Shown: piece after piece, positions 1 to 12,204 of the stretch
Position numbering within the stretch: the first letter of the stretch is position 1
How the letters are laid out: the number at the start of each line of letters is the position of its first letter
Source of the DNA: Caprella mutica
Lineage: Eukaryota > Arthropoda > Malacostraca > Amphipoda > Caprellidae
Reading direction: 5' to 3'
NCBI GenBank assembly: GCA_947561585.1
Contig: CANNZV010003225.1
Coordinates: 1-64,000, forward strand
DNA: 64,000 bases
The notes under the pieces: generated by a model
Told to the model about the DNA's origin: nothing
What the model saw: the letters and a program-made list of their open reading frames with translations, nothing else
Databases searched by the model: none
Position numbers and translations under genes: made by a program

Positions 1-483
1 GTAAGAGTTCATCTCTAGTGGAATATTATTTGTATCTTAAGGTACGAATTACTTTACTTATAATGAAATTTTTTTTTTCTTAATTCGAAAGCTGTTCAGT
101 AACCTTTACACATTTTAAAATATCTGCATCGCTAAAATCAAATTAAAATATCTATTCTTTCGTTCAAGATTACATATATATAATTAGCATGGAAATACAT
201 ATTATTTTTGTGAGTTTATACCAATTCTACACAGCTGGTATAGCAAACTATGTAAATACATCTTTAGTTATAACTTACATAGGGACTGTCAAAATTAATG
301 GGTCAGTTAATTTAATATATTTAATAGTTTAATTCTTGTAATTTTTACAAACATAGTTTTCAATGTTTGCTTTAAATAAATTATGATTATAATTTATATT
401 ATTTATTTATAATTACAAACATTTTATGACAATTAATGCAATTTTCAATGTTTCTTGTTTATAGAAAAAGTTCATACATAATT

Positions 484-524
<41 letters not shown>

Positions 525-1190
525 TAATCAAAGAAATTTTCTTAAATGAAAGTGTTCATAATTTCTAGATATTTTTGTTCCTGATATTTTTACCGCTCTT
601 TAAACTGTATGCAATTAATTGTCTTATTTCTCATCATATTAATACATGATATATATGGCACATAATTCAACTTGAATTGAAACATTCAAACTACATATCG
701 TCAACCATATTATTTCATTTGAATTCAATTTTTTGCTTTATAATATAAAAATTAAGTTGAAAATAATGTAGATTATAAGATTTAACCATATAAAATAAAA
801 TCATATATACATATATTTGATATATATTAATAAAAATATATTAATAATTAAATTCCTTATACCTACATATAATTTATTCACATATAGTTTACATATTTTC
901 TATCTACTTAATAATATGAATAATGTATAATCATAAAGTACACTGCAATATATTGATATGATATTATAGTTTTTAAAACTTGTATTCAATTTTATGTGCC
1001 ATTTTGTTTCATTTCAGTCTGTGTATAGAAATATATTAATTCGGAAAATATTTTAAAACACTGCTGTGTGTAAAATAATATAGTCATTGATCAATAAATA
1101 ATCAAATTTGAATTCATTGACAATGTGCGCATTTTTAAGTTACACCAATATTGATACTATTGAAAAACCTGTTATTTTTAACGGGAAAGT
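1..1190. other. AT-rich intergenic DNA, no gene seen
   Basis: Very AT-rich sequence with no ORF or exon-like segment that I can support. It includes an (AT)n microsatellite at about 487-521. No transposon ends were recognised. Confidence 0.6.
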
Positions 1191-1192
1191 AC

Positions 1193-1375
1193 ACTAGTCA
1201 GTCTCACATTCGCATAACTCAAAAAGTATTCAACCGAATTGAATGAAATTAGGTTGAAAGATTGTTCATTGGGTCAAGGTCAAGGTCCTTTATAGCCCAA
1301 AGAATATCATATGGTCAAGGACATTCCTAAGCGGTGGCGAAGGTATGCGCTCTACGAGTTCCCGTCTAGTTTTAT
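1193..1375 (+). mobile_element. dispersed repeat fragment, possibly a Helitron-like end
   Basis: The segment contains a phrase about CGCATAACTC followed by AAAAGTATTCAACC, then a GGTCAAGGTCAAGGTC block, and ends in GCGCTCTACGAG and CTAGT. A related but diverged stretch (AAAAGTATTCAACC, then AAGGTCAAGGTCAT) lies in NAT10 intron 9 at about 40600-40760 and in its duplicate. The shared wording shows a dispersed family. The CTAGT ending and the GC-rich stretch before it resemble Helitron 3' ends, but the hairpin is not clear, so the class is a guess. Confidence 0.4.
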
Positions 1376-2170
1376 TAACACTAAACATTTTTCAATAAAG
1401 TTAGCAATAAATAATGAAGTTTTTTGCTTAAAAATTGCCATATTACTGCCATAATTTGCACAAGGTTTTAAATCAGTGAACTTTACTACCAAACTAAAGT
1501 AGTTACGCCTTTTGAGGTTAGTGTCCCATATATGGCACAGTGTGCTGCACCCATTTAAGGTTTCTGACAAAGTGCATTGCACTTTTAACCCCAAAATATG
1601 CACCGAGAATGCAGTCATAGGGTTAAAATTATTCCAATGCATTTATTATCACTACATTTATTCGAATTAATTCTGCTGAAATTTTATGAAAATGAGTATA
1701 TATCTTCAATTAAAATCTCGCGACAAATGATAGCCAATGCAAAGAGACAACGCCATCACACGGACAATGATAGCCAATGCAAAGAGACAGCGCCAGCACA
1801 CAGACAGTCATCGCATCAATTGACTGTGTTTTGTGTTATTTAGGTTATTATATTATATATCGTTATATTTATTTATTTATAATTTAATATAATATATATA
1901 ATTCTCTTCTTATTAATGCTTATTGTTAACAGATGACAATTATCATCTGTATGATAATAATTATTATTAATGACATATTCCCATAAGCTTTTCTTGCCAC
2001 AATCATCATAAAATGATAATCTTCGGAACTTCTGACGAAACTTTACTTTCTTAGTGAATTTTTTTAATTTTATTCGTTTCATACTAATTAAAACTCGTAT
2101 AGAAATTTTTCAGTAAATGTTCTAATTAATAAATTGAAAATTAAACTTTAATAGTTGAAATAATAACAAA
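1376..2170. other. intergenic DNA with a short direct repeat
   Basis: No gene seen. Two near-identical copies of a ~40-bp phrase (GATAGCCAATGCAAAGAGAC, then GCGCCA-like text) lie back to back at about 1728-1803. The short ORFs here are unsupported. Confidence 0.5.
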
Positions 2171-2897
2171 GTTTACATATCACCTACCTTAGTTAAGGTG
2201 AATAACACCAAAGGTTACATATCACCTACCTAAGTTAAGGTGAATAAAACCAAAGGTTAATATCACCTACCTTAGTTAAGGTGAATAACACCAAAGGTTA
2301 CATATCACCTACCTAAGTTAAGGTGAATAACACCAAAGGTTACATATCACCTACCTAAGTTAAGGTGAATAACACCAAAGGTTACATATCACCTACCTAA
2401 GTTAAGGTGAATAACACCAAAGGTTACATATCACCTACCTAAGTTAAGGTGAATAAAACCAAAGGTTACATATCACCCACCTTAGTTAAGGTGAATAACA
2501 CCAAAGGTTACATATCACCTACCTAAGTTAAGGTGAATAACACCAAAGGTTACATATCACCTACCTAAGTTAAGGTGAATAACACCAAAGGTTACATATC
2601 ACCTACCTAAGTTAAGGTGAATAAAACCAAAGGTTACATATCACCCACCTTAGTTAAGGTGAATAACACCAAAGGTTACATATCACCTACCTAAGTTAAG
2701 GTGAATAACACCAAAGGTTACATATCACCTACCTAAGTTAAGGTGAATAACACCAAAGGTTACATATCACCTACCTTAGTTAAGGTGAATAACACCAAAG
2801 GTTACATATCACCTACCTAAGTTAAGGTGAATAACACCAAAGGTTACATATCACCTACCTAAGTTAAGGTGAATAACACCAAAGGTTACATATCACC
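2171..2897. repeat. 42-bp minisatellite, about 17 copies
   Basis: Tandem array with a 42-bp unit of the type TTACATATCACCTACCTAAG followed by TTAAGGTGAATAACACCAAA. Units differ mainly at one A/T (CTTAG versus CTAAG), an ACACC/AAACC site and a CCTACC/CCCACC site. In the CTTAG version ACCTTA and TAAGGT are complementary around a 2-base loop, so those units can form a small hairpin. No coding potential is evident. Confidence 0.93.
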
Positions 2898-3012
2898 AAT
2901 CTTAACATGTTTATGCGTTGTGATACTTTAGTAACTTTTATTTATGTGTCAGTTATTCTCCATGTCAAACCCCGCCCTGTACCATATTGACCATTTACTT
3001 ACAACATATGAA

Positions 3013-5572
3013 AAGTACAGTGTAGATCAACTGAATTTACAGTGTAGATCAATTGAATGTATAGTGTAGATCAATTGAATGTATAGTGTAGATCAATTGA
3101 ATGTATATAGTGTAGATCAATTGAATGTATAGTGTAGATCAATTGAAAGTACAGTGTAGATCAATTGAATGTACAGTGTAGATCAACTGAATGTACAGTG
3201 TAGATCAATTGAATGTACAGTGTAGATCAACTGAAAGTACAGTGTAGATCAATTGAATGTATAATGTAGATCAATTGACAGTACAGTGTAGATCAATTGA
3301 AAGTACAGTGTAGATCAATTGAAAGTACAGTGTAGATCAATTGAAAGTACAGTGTAGATCAACTGAATGTATAGTGTAGATCAACTGAATGTATAGTGTA
3401 GATCAACTGAAAGTACAGTGTAGATCAACTGAATGTATAGTGTAGATCAATTGAAAGTACAGTGTAGATCAATTGAATGTATAGTGTAGATCAATTGAAT
3501 GTATAGTGTAGATCAATTGAAAGTACAGTGTAGATCAATTGAAAGTACAGTGTAGATCAATTGAAAGTACAGTGTAGATCAACTGAATGTATAGTGTAGA
3601 TCAATTGAAAGTACAGTGTAGATCAATTGAATGTATAGTGTAGATCAATTGAAAGTACAGTGTAGATCAATTGAAAGTACAGTGTAGATCAATTGAAAGT
3701 ACAGTGTAGATCAACTGAATGTATAGTGTAGATCAATTGAAAGTATAGTGTATTTCAATTGAATGTATAGTGTAGATCAATTGAAAGTACAGTGTAGATC
3801 AATTGAAAGTACAGTGTAGATCAATTGAAAGTACAGTGTAGATCAACTGAATGTATAGTGTAGATCAACTGAATGTATAGTGTAGATCAACTGAAAGTAC
3901 AGTGTAGATCAATTGAAAGTACAGTGTAGATCAATTGAAAGTACAGTGTAGATCAATTGAAAGTACAGTGTAGATCAACTGAATGTATAGTGTAGATCAA
4001 TTGAAAGTACAGTGTAGATCAATTGAATGTATAGTGTAGATCAATTGAATGTATAGTGTAGATCAATTGAAAGTACAGTGTAGATCAATTGAAAGTACAG
4101 TGTAGATCAATTGAAAGTACAGTGTAGATCAACTGAATGTATAGTGTAGATCAATTGAAAGTACAGTGTAGATCAATTGAATGTATAGTGTAGATCAATT
4201 GAAAGTACAGTGTAGATCAATTGAAAGTACAGTGTAGATCAATTGAAAGTACAGTGTAGATCAACTGAATGTATAGTGTAGATCAATTGAAAGTATAGTG
4301 TATTTCAATTGAATGTACAGTGTAGATCAACTGAAAGTATAGTGTAGATCAATTGAAAGTACAGTGTAGATCAATTGAATGTACAGTGTAGATCAATTGA
4401 AAGTACAGTGTAGATCAACTGAAAGTACAGTGTAGATCAACTGAATGTATAGTGTAGATCAATTGAAAGTACAGTGTAGATCAACTGAAAGTATAGTGTA
4501 TTTCAATTGAATGTACAGTGTAGATCAACTGAAAGTATAGTGTAGATCAATTGAAAGTACAGTGTAGATCAATTGAATGTACAGTGTAGATCAATTGAAA
4601 GTACAGTGTAGATCAACTGAAAGTACAGTGTAGATCAACTGAATGTATAGTGTAGATCAATTGAAAGTACAGTGTAGATCAACTGAAAGTATAGTGTATT
4701 TCAATTGAATGTATAGTGTAGATCAATTGAAAGTACAGTGTAGATCAATTGAAAGTACAGTGTAGATCAACTGAAAGTACAGTGTAGATCAACTGAATGT
4801 ATAGTGTAGATCAATTGAAAGTACAGTGTAGATCAATTGAAAGTACAGTGTAGATCAATTGAAAGTACAGTGTAGATCAATTGAAAGTACAGTGTAGATC
4901 AACTGAATGTATAGTGTAGATCAATTGAAAGTACAGTGTAGATCAATTGAATGTATAGTGTAGATCAATTGAATGTATAGTGTAGATCAATTGAAAGTAC
5001 AGTGTAGATCAATTGAAAGTACAGTGTAGATCAATTGAAAGTACAGTGTAGATCAACTGAATGTATAGTGTAGATCAATTGAAAGTACAGTGTAGATCAA
5101 TTGAATGTATAGTGTAGATCAATTGAAAGTACAGTGTAGATCAATTGAAAGTACAGTGTAGATCAATTGAAAGTACAGTGTAGATCAATTGAATGTATAG
5201 TGTAGATCAATTGAATGTATAGTGTAGATCAACTGAATGTATAGTGTAGATCAATTGAATGTATAGTGTAGATCAATTGAATGTATATAGTGTAGATCAA
5301 TTGAATGTATAGTGTAGATCAACTGAATTTACAGTGTAGATCAATTGAATGTATAGTGTAGATCAATTGAATGTATAGTGTAGATCAATTGAATGTATAG
5401 TGTAGATCAATTGAATGTATAGTGTAGATCAATTGAATGTATAGTGTAGATCAACTGAAAGTACAGTGTAGATCAACTGAAAGTACAGTGTAGATCAATT
5501 GAAAGTACAGTGTAGTTCAACTGAAAGTACAGTGTAGATCAATTGAAAGTACAGTGTAGATCAATTGAATGT
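3013..5572. repeat. 22-bp satellite array, about 116 copies
   Basis: Long array of a 22-bp unit (AGTGTAGATCAATTGAAAGT plus AC). Two or three variant positions alternate: AATTG/AACTG, AAAGTAC/AATGTAT and TGTAC/TGTAT. A rare variant unit with TATTTC in place of TAGATC occurs at 3751, 4301, 4499 and 4697. The spacings are 550, 198 and 198 bp, all multiples of 22, which shows higher-order repeats of 9 units. Stop codons occur throughout and no ORF spans it. Confidence 0.95.
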
Positions 5573-5987
5573 TTTCAAGACAATATTCTTTGCATTATTA
5601 TATTATACATGCATATTTTGTCGTAATTTTATTCACCTGCAGTAAATTTTATTTCAAATAAAAATATTACATTTGTTTCATAATGTAATATAAGTTAGGT
5701 TTTTTCCGAAGAAAATAAGTAATAAATTAATTTCCCTTAATTATCTTCATGATCAATTTATAGTCAGTATCAGTTATTGATAAAAATCAACCAAAGGTTA
5801 AAACAATTCAAGTGTCAGTGTATTTAATAATGTTTTTTGAGATATAAACGAAAAAAAGGGTTCCAGTACGCACTATCTGTAGACCATCACTTTGACATTT
5901 GCGGGGAATTGTTTCAATTTCTGAAATTATGACTACAGGGATTTAGATAAGGAATAATTATTCAGTGTTTGATTATGTGTATTTGTA
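5573..5987. other. intergenic DNA, nothing recognised
   Basis: AT-rich spacer between two tandem arrays; no ORF, hairpin or transposon end was recognised. Confidence 0.5.
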
Positions 5988-6360
5988 AAATAATATATGG
6001 CATGGATTAATTAAATAATATATGGTATTTATTAATTAAATAATATATGGCATGGATTAATTAAATAATATATGGTATTTATTAATTAAATAATATATGG
6101 CATGGATTAATTATATAATGTATGACATGTATTAATTAAATAATATATGGCATGTATTAATTAAATAATATATGGCATGTATTAATTAAATAATATATGG
6201 TATTTATTAATTAAATAATATATGGCATGGATTAATTATATAATGTATGACATATATTAATTAAATTATATATGGCATGTATCAATTAAATAATATATGG
6301 CATGTATTTATAAAATTATATATGACATGCATGTAAAAATAGTATATGACATGTATTTTA
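5988..6360. repeat. 25-bp AT-rich minisatellite, about 14 copies
   Basis: Unit ATAATATATGGCATGGATTA plus ATTAA, with GGCATGG / GGTATTT / GGCATGT variants that alternate in pairs. The array decays at its right end (about 6300-6360), where the spacing becomes irregular. Confidence 0.88.
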
Positions 6361-6375
6361 AATAGTTTATCATTA

Positions 6376-6495
6376 CAATTCGTGTTCAATATTTTATCTC
6401 TATCTATTCATGTTCAATATTTTACTTTTATCAATTCATGTTCAATATTTTATCTCTATCAATTCATGTTCAATATTTTATCACTTACAATTCAC
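6376..6495. repeat. 28-bp minisatellite, about 4 copies
   Basis: Four copies of a 28-bp unit (TTCATGTTCAATATTTTATC plus TCTATCAA) follow directly on the preceding array. Confidence 0.8.
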
Positions 6496-6972
6496 AGAGA
6501 CATTCAAATAAAGAACGCAATGGCACGCTTCCTTTCCCTCCCCCTGATTAGCATGTTAATAGGTAGTTAGGTCAAATAGCAATATACAGTACCGGCATTA
6601 AATCCCTAAGATGGGGGGATAGAGTCACACCCTGAACCTCGCCCTTGTCACTACACCCCACAGGGTCAACTCGGCCCAGCCTGACCCCTGACCTAGATAT
6701 GGCCCGTGCCAATTCAGTCGGACAAATGGTCGCGTCAAAACATAGGACTGATATTCTGTGGTGGGATGACGTCATCAACTACCACATGTTTCTTAAATTA
6801 GTTCTTACATTAATAACATTTATTAGGTGTAAAACGTTAATAAAAACACAAACAGAACTATAGCGAAAAAATAACATTTCATTTTAAATCAATGTGTGGG
6901 TAATTAAATAACACATGTTAATCGCAAATAACAACTCACTAATAATTATAATTATTATATAGTGTTTTGTTA
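6496..6972. other. spacer with a GC-richer island
   Basis: Positions about 6580-6780 are markedly GC-richer than the surroundings, contain a palindromic CRE-like TGACGTCA near 6768, and are open on both strands over about 70 codons. I recognise no protein in either frame. It may be a decayed exon or a transposon fragment. Confidence 0.35.
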
Positions 6973-7019
6973 CATGATCGAAAATGTGGAACAATTCGAT
7001 GACTATGAATTTATCCTAT
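6973..7019 (-). mobile_element. solo end of MITE family M1
   Basis: Contains ATGATCGAAAATGTGGAACA followed by a diverged form of the CCGATAACTCGGAACTTACC terminus that defines this family (see 30301-30434). Only one terminus is recognised, so it is a broken copy. Confidence 0.55.
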
Positions 7020-7136
7020 TCTTTAAATGTATATTCTAAATAATTAATAATTAATATATTTTTATAATTAAATATCATGTATTATATCTTATAAGATTGA
7101 AAACTAACTTTAAAAAAAGATATAAACTAAGTTGAA

Positions 7137-7383
7137 AGAAAGTTATGGTGGGGCCATAGAAGATTTTAAGAGAGAAAGTTAGGTGGGGCCATAGAAGATA
7201 GAAAGAGAGAAAGTTATGGTGGGGCCATAGAAGATTTTAAGAGAGAAAGTTATGGTTTTAGATTTTAAGAGAGAAAGTTATGGTGGGGCCATAGAAGATT
7301 TTAAAAGAGAAAAGTTATGGTGGGGCCATAGAAGATTAGCATGATTCCCCTCACTATCTTCTATGGCCCCAAACTTTCTTTGT
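7137..7383. repeat. tandem units of a dispersed hairpin family (GGTGGGGCCATAGAAGA)
   Basis: About five direct copies of a ~38-bp unit (GAAAGTTATGGTGGGGCCAT plus AGAAGATTTTAAGAGA) are followed at about 7352-7383 by the reverse complement (ATCTTCTATGGCCCCAAACT). Each direct unit can therefore pair with the terminal inverted copy. Related hairpins occur at 20498-20547, 28029-28126 and 31190-31250. Confidence 0.85.
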
Positions 7384-8382
7384 TTAATAAAACATCTATG
7401 GCAAATTCATCTCGTTTTAAAAATTTCTTATAATTCTACTATTACACAAAATAGCACCTTATTTAAAATCGAAAATTAGAACAATTTGCCTCATTTCCAA
7501 TTAAAAAGTAGGTGATTTTTTTGTCATTAAATTGCATATCGTAAAATGCCAATAAAAAGTAATAATTAGGAAGTAACTAGCCTAACATTAATAATGTATG
7601 TCACCACAGTGATCAAACATTAGCTACAGTGAAGACCTCCCACAAAGTATAGACTGTAGCTATCAGTCACTGCCACACTGCCTAAAAATTAATAACATCT
7701 TGTGTGGGTCATATTGGACCACTTCTTTGATTTTCACGCATTTTAATTTTACTTTAGTTGTCTTCTTAACGAATAAATAAGGACTGATACCTCATTTTGC
7801 TACTATAAGAAAGACTATTTAAAAAACAATAATTATATATACAGTAATTATACTTTTTTCTTATCTGGTCGAAAATTCGGAACCGTTCGATAACTCGTAA
7901 CTTACCCTATACTAAAATAATATATTTTAACAGTTTTAAAGTGTTAGTTGATGGGAATTAGATATAAAAAATTAACAATTGGGAATAATTCTAGCATATC
8001 TAAAGAGCTATATTTTGTTGTAATTAATTCAGAAGAATAACACCTTTTTAGTTTTTGATACTTTATATGTGTATGTATGTGTAAAAAAAAAAGGCGTATA
8101 TGTATCATTCCAGTGCATCAGTACTGTATCTTTGACACTGTCTGCATCACATCTTATGCAAACACGAAGACAAAAGAAGTGCGCATTGCGTAACTGGCGC
8201 ACGCATTTTCAGTTATCACGCTTCAGTTATTTCGGTTAACTGCTTTTAAACTTATACCCATAAATAACACTATTGCGATATTTGGATCTGATTTTGCAGT
8301 TGGCTTTAAATCTATATTGCAGTTATTCATTAATATGCTTTATTACGATATTTCGGCAATTCTTAGTATTTAGCTCAAACGG
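7384..8382. other. intergenic DNA with a broken MITE end
   Basis: No gene seen. A solo M1-type terminus (GGTCGAAAATTCGGAACCGT, ending ACTTACCC) lies at 7868-7908. The rest is AT-rich, with an isolated GC-richer patch near 8160-8215. Confidence 0.45.
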
Positions 8383-8547
8383 TAATATCCTAGTTATCGA
8401 ACAGTTCCACATTTGCGATCATTTAAGAAATAATTATACTATTTTAAAATTTCAACTTGTTTTTTTAATTTTTAATGAAATATTTATTTATACTTTTCTT
8501 ATATGATCGTAAATGTGCATATGTTCGCTAACTAAGTACTTACCCCA
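8383..8547. mobile_element. MITE family M1, diverged copy
   Basis: The left end reads TTATCGAACAGTTCCACATT and the right end ATGATCGTAAATGTG, ending in ACTTACCCC, in inverted orientation about 165 bp apart. This matches the M1 family pattern with substitutions. No coding sequence lies inside. Confidence 0.65.
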
Positions 8548-8590
8548 ATGTCACTAATCACTATATGCTGTTTTAAGATATTGACCCTCA

Positions 8591-8863
8591 GGGCCGTACA
8601 CACGTAGGTTTTTTTAAGTCTTTCCACCAGACTTTTTGCTAAGCTCCTCCTACTTTTTCCACAAGAAAATAAGAAAAAACGATATTATTTTTATATATTT
8701 CAGTTGGTATCCATGATACCTGCAGGTATAATGGATACCAACTAAAATAAATAACAATTATATTGTTTTTTCTTAAATGATTCAAAAATATTGTTGAAAA
8801 AGTAGGAGGAGCTTAACAAAAAGTCTAGTGGAAAGACTTAAAAAGCCTACGTGTGTACGGCCC
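8591..8863. mobile_element. MITE family M2 with a nested palindrome
   Basis: Perfect outer termini GGGCCGTACACACGTAGG and CCTACGTGTGTACGGCCC are followed by long inverted arms (AAGTCTTTCCACCAGACTTT, AGCTCCTCCTACTTTTTC). Both sides are flanked by CTCA (8587-8590 and 8864-8867), a possible 4-bp target duplication. At about 8704-8737 the centre holds a separate near-perfect palindrome around CTGCAG (GGTATCCATGATACCTGCAG and its mirror). Related copies are at 44099-44269 and 50497-50666. Confidence 0.85.
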
Positions 8864-9017
8864 CTCATTTACAGATGTTATCTACAGACACAGAGTTTAA
8901 TTATGAGTTAAATGGAGGGAGAACTGGAGTACAGGTACGTAAGGTATGTTCTGCTCGTGATTATTTGGAGTGTTGCCTTATTTCTATAAAAGGAATAAAA
9001 TGTACTGGAACCAACTG

Positions 9018-9395
9018 AAATGTACTAAAATGAACTCTGTGCTAAAATGTACTGAAATATACTAAAAAATATACTAAAATGTACTAAAATATACTAAAAT
9101 GAACTCTGTGCTAAAATGTACTGAAAAATACTAAAAAATATACTGAAATGTACTAAGATATACTAAAATGTACTAAAATATACTAAAATGTACTAAAATA
9201 TACTAAAATGAACTATGTGCTAAAATGTAATGAAATATACCGAAAATATATACTAAAACGTACTAAGATATACTAAAATGTACTAAGATATACTAAAATG
9301 TACTAAAATATACTAAAATGTACTAAAATATACTAAAATATACTAAAATATACTAAAATATACTAAAATTAACTAAAAATTAACTAAAAATTATA
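9018..9395. repeat. 10-11 bp tandem repeat (TACTAAAATG/TACTAAAATA)
   Basis: Imperfect array of TACTAAAATG and TACTAAAATA units. It is interrupted several times by the phrase GAACTCTGTGCTAAAATGTA, so there is also a longer, irregular higher-order unit. Confidence 0.85.
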
Positions 9396-10902
9396 AAAGG
9401 TTTTAAAAACAAACTATTATTGAACCCAAATAAATAAAGTGAACTATAATGAACTGAAATGTGCTTTAAAAATGTATATTTTTTAGTACAATTATACAAA
9501 TTCAATAAAAAAAAATTAAAAATACAGCTTTTTCAAAATTTATTTGCATACACACTAAATACTGTCATAAAAGTAGAAATGATACGAGAAAAGTAGTAGT
9601 GATCTACTTACAGGATTGTGATAACAAATAAAGAAAGAACCTTTTACCCCCCCCCCTCCCTTATATTTATATACACACATAGATCACTTCTATTTATAGA
9701 CCTTTGACTACTGAACCATATAATAATGAAATATAATGCAAATTAGACTTTAATTATATTCATTGAAATGCTCTTTAAAAACTGAAGGGTAAGACAAATG
9801 TTAATTCATTTCCATTGAAATTATTCATAGACATTTAAGAGATAGAGATACTACTCTCATAGGTCATAAAAATACTGCTACCTTGAATTCGCTCAACCAT
9901 TTAAAATACCATTTAAAATAGAAAGAGGAATTTAAAATAGTATCTAGTGCAGTTTTTAATCAGTATCTAATAACTTATTTTTATATAACTATATAAAAAT
10001 CAAATTTTTATAATTATTTAAATGAAATTAAATGAAATCATAATTTAACAATATATTTAAATAAAAAATCAACATCTAAAGCAAAGTTTGAATATATTAG
10101 TATTTAAATCGGTATCTAAATAGTTATTATAATACCATTCAGTTTTCAAAAATAAAAATTCACTATATACATATTTATTGTAATCAATATACATATATAG
10201 ATAAATCATGTATTTAATTGCATTTTTCATTTTTATTATAATAAATAATATTAAGTTAATTTTACAATTCTCTTTAGATATAATTTTTGCAAACTATTTC
10301 ATTAGATATTTTATATCATACCAATAACCCTTTAATTTTTACTCGCACTATAGAAATTGTATTGTATCACCGTATGTCTTTAATATTACATTAAATAACT
10401 AAAAAGTTATGAAGTTATTCTACTTTTTTGTTAATTTTATCACAATAAAAAAAGAAGCAAATAATTACAGAGGAAATTAAAATGCATTTATTTTTAGGAA
10501 AAAGTGATCAAAATAAAATTAAATTTAAACAAATAACTATGAAGTTTATTAGATATAATCGTTAAAAATATATAAGAATACAGATGATTAACTATATTCT
10601 TTTAAATCTAACTAAATACAAAAAATAAAGTATAGTTTATTAAGTATATTCATTAAAAAGTAAATTATATTTAAATAAATTTCTATAGTTAATTAAATAT
10701 ATTGCTCAAGAGTATATTAAATAGAAATAACTGTAAGTCTCTCAATCGTTCGTGCAGTGAATCTCAAATTGCTTTTAAAATGACATTAATAACATTGCTC
10801 TTTTTAATTCAAGTGCAAAGTACTACCCCGCCTTAGTATTTACAATTAGATGCATTTCCTGGTTTGTAGTCGTGATATTCCACAGCTTACCCTTTAGAGC
10901 AG
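9396..10902. other. AT-rich intergenic DNA, nothing recognised
   Basis: Strongly AT-rich, with a poly-C run at about 9648-9658. No ORF, exon signature or inverted-repeat element could be supported. Confidence 0.5.
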
Positions 10903-11682
10903 TAACCACTGGTAAGTGATATTAAACATGCAGTGTACTCTGAAAGCGTGAAAATGATGACCACTGGTAAGTGATATTAAACATGCAGTGTACTCTGAAA
11001 GCGTGAAAATGATAACCACTGGTAAGTGATATTAAACATGCAGTGTACTCTGAAAGCGTGAAAATGATAACCACTGGTAAGTGATATTAAACATGCAGTG
11101 TACTCTGAAAGCGTGAAAATGATAACCACTGGTAAGTGATATTAAACATGCAGTGTACTCTGAAAGCGTGAAAATGATAACCACTGGTAAGTGATATTAA
11201 ACATGCAGTGTACTCTGAAAGCGTGAAAATGATAACCACTGGTAAGTGATATTAAACATGCAGTGTACTCTGAAAGCGTGAAAATGATAACCACTGGTAA
11301 GTGATATTAAACATGCAGTGTACTCTGAGAGCGTGAAAATGATAACCACTGGTAAGTGATATTAAACATGCAGTGTACTCTGAGAGCGTGAAAATGATAA
11401 CCACTGGTAAGTGATATTAAACATGTAGTGTACTCTGAGAGCGTGAAAATGATAACCACTGGTAAGTGATATTAAACATGCAGTGTACTCTGAAAGCGTG
11501 AAAATGATAACCACTGGTAAGTGATATTAAACATGCAGTGTACTCTGAGAGCGTGAAAATGATAACCACTGGTAAGTGATATTAAACATGTAGTGTACTC
11601 TGAAAGCGTGAAAATGATAACCACTGGTAAGTGATATTAAACATGCAGTGTACTCTGAAAGCGTGAAAATAATAACCAATGG
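10903..11682. repeat. 55-bp minisatellite, about 14 near-identical copies
   Basis: Unit of 55 bp beginning ATAACCACTGGTAAGTGATA and ending GAAAGCGTGAAAATG. Variation is confined to a few positions (GAAAGCG/GAGAGCG, ATGCAGTG/ATGTAGTG, first and last unit edges). This homogeneity suggests recent expansion or homogenisation. Every unit contains CTGGTAAGT, which matches a 5' splice-site consensus, but no exon is recognised next to the array. Confidence 0.95.
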
Positions 11683-12204
11683 TGGAAATACGATAACCAG
11701 TGTTGCATTTTTTTTATTCTACAATAAAATAGTTAATCGCTCTTATTTTTTTATTCCTAACCTTTAAAAAACCTTCAAATAATTTGTAGTATTAATTAAT
11801 CTATATATGTTATTTTTTCGGAAACTGAAGTTGTCAAAAAATGTCTCTTTATTTTAAAACATTTCATTGAAAAATAAATTTAAACTGACTTCTAATTTCA
11901 AGTATTCTATGGAATATTTTTTATCTCCCTAAAAAAATTCACATAAATTTACTCTTTTTAAAACTCACAAATCAAATTCAATATCAATGTCTTCATATTT
12001 TTATAGTTTGTTAGAGTAACTAAATTAAGTGCAATATTTCCTAATTGCATCTTACATAATAACATTTTTTCTTCTTTTTGTTCCGGGTTCCTCCAATTCA
12101 ATGTTATGGTTATTAGTTTGTCCTTTAATTCTTATAGGTAGGTAGTGCCATATTGCAGTACACACGGGGAAATTGTGCCAACCCCGCCCTTATAATTTAA
12201 CGCT
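11683..12204. other. intergenic DNA, nothing recognised
   Basis: AT-rich spacer between two arrays with no supported gene. Confidence 0.5.

Noticed and set aside
2171..5572. CRISPR-like arrays
   Set aside because: Repeats are contiguous or have no unique spacers, and the DNA is eukaryotic. These are minisatellites.
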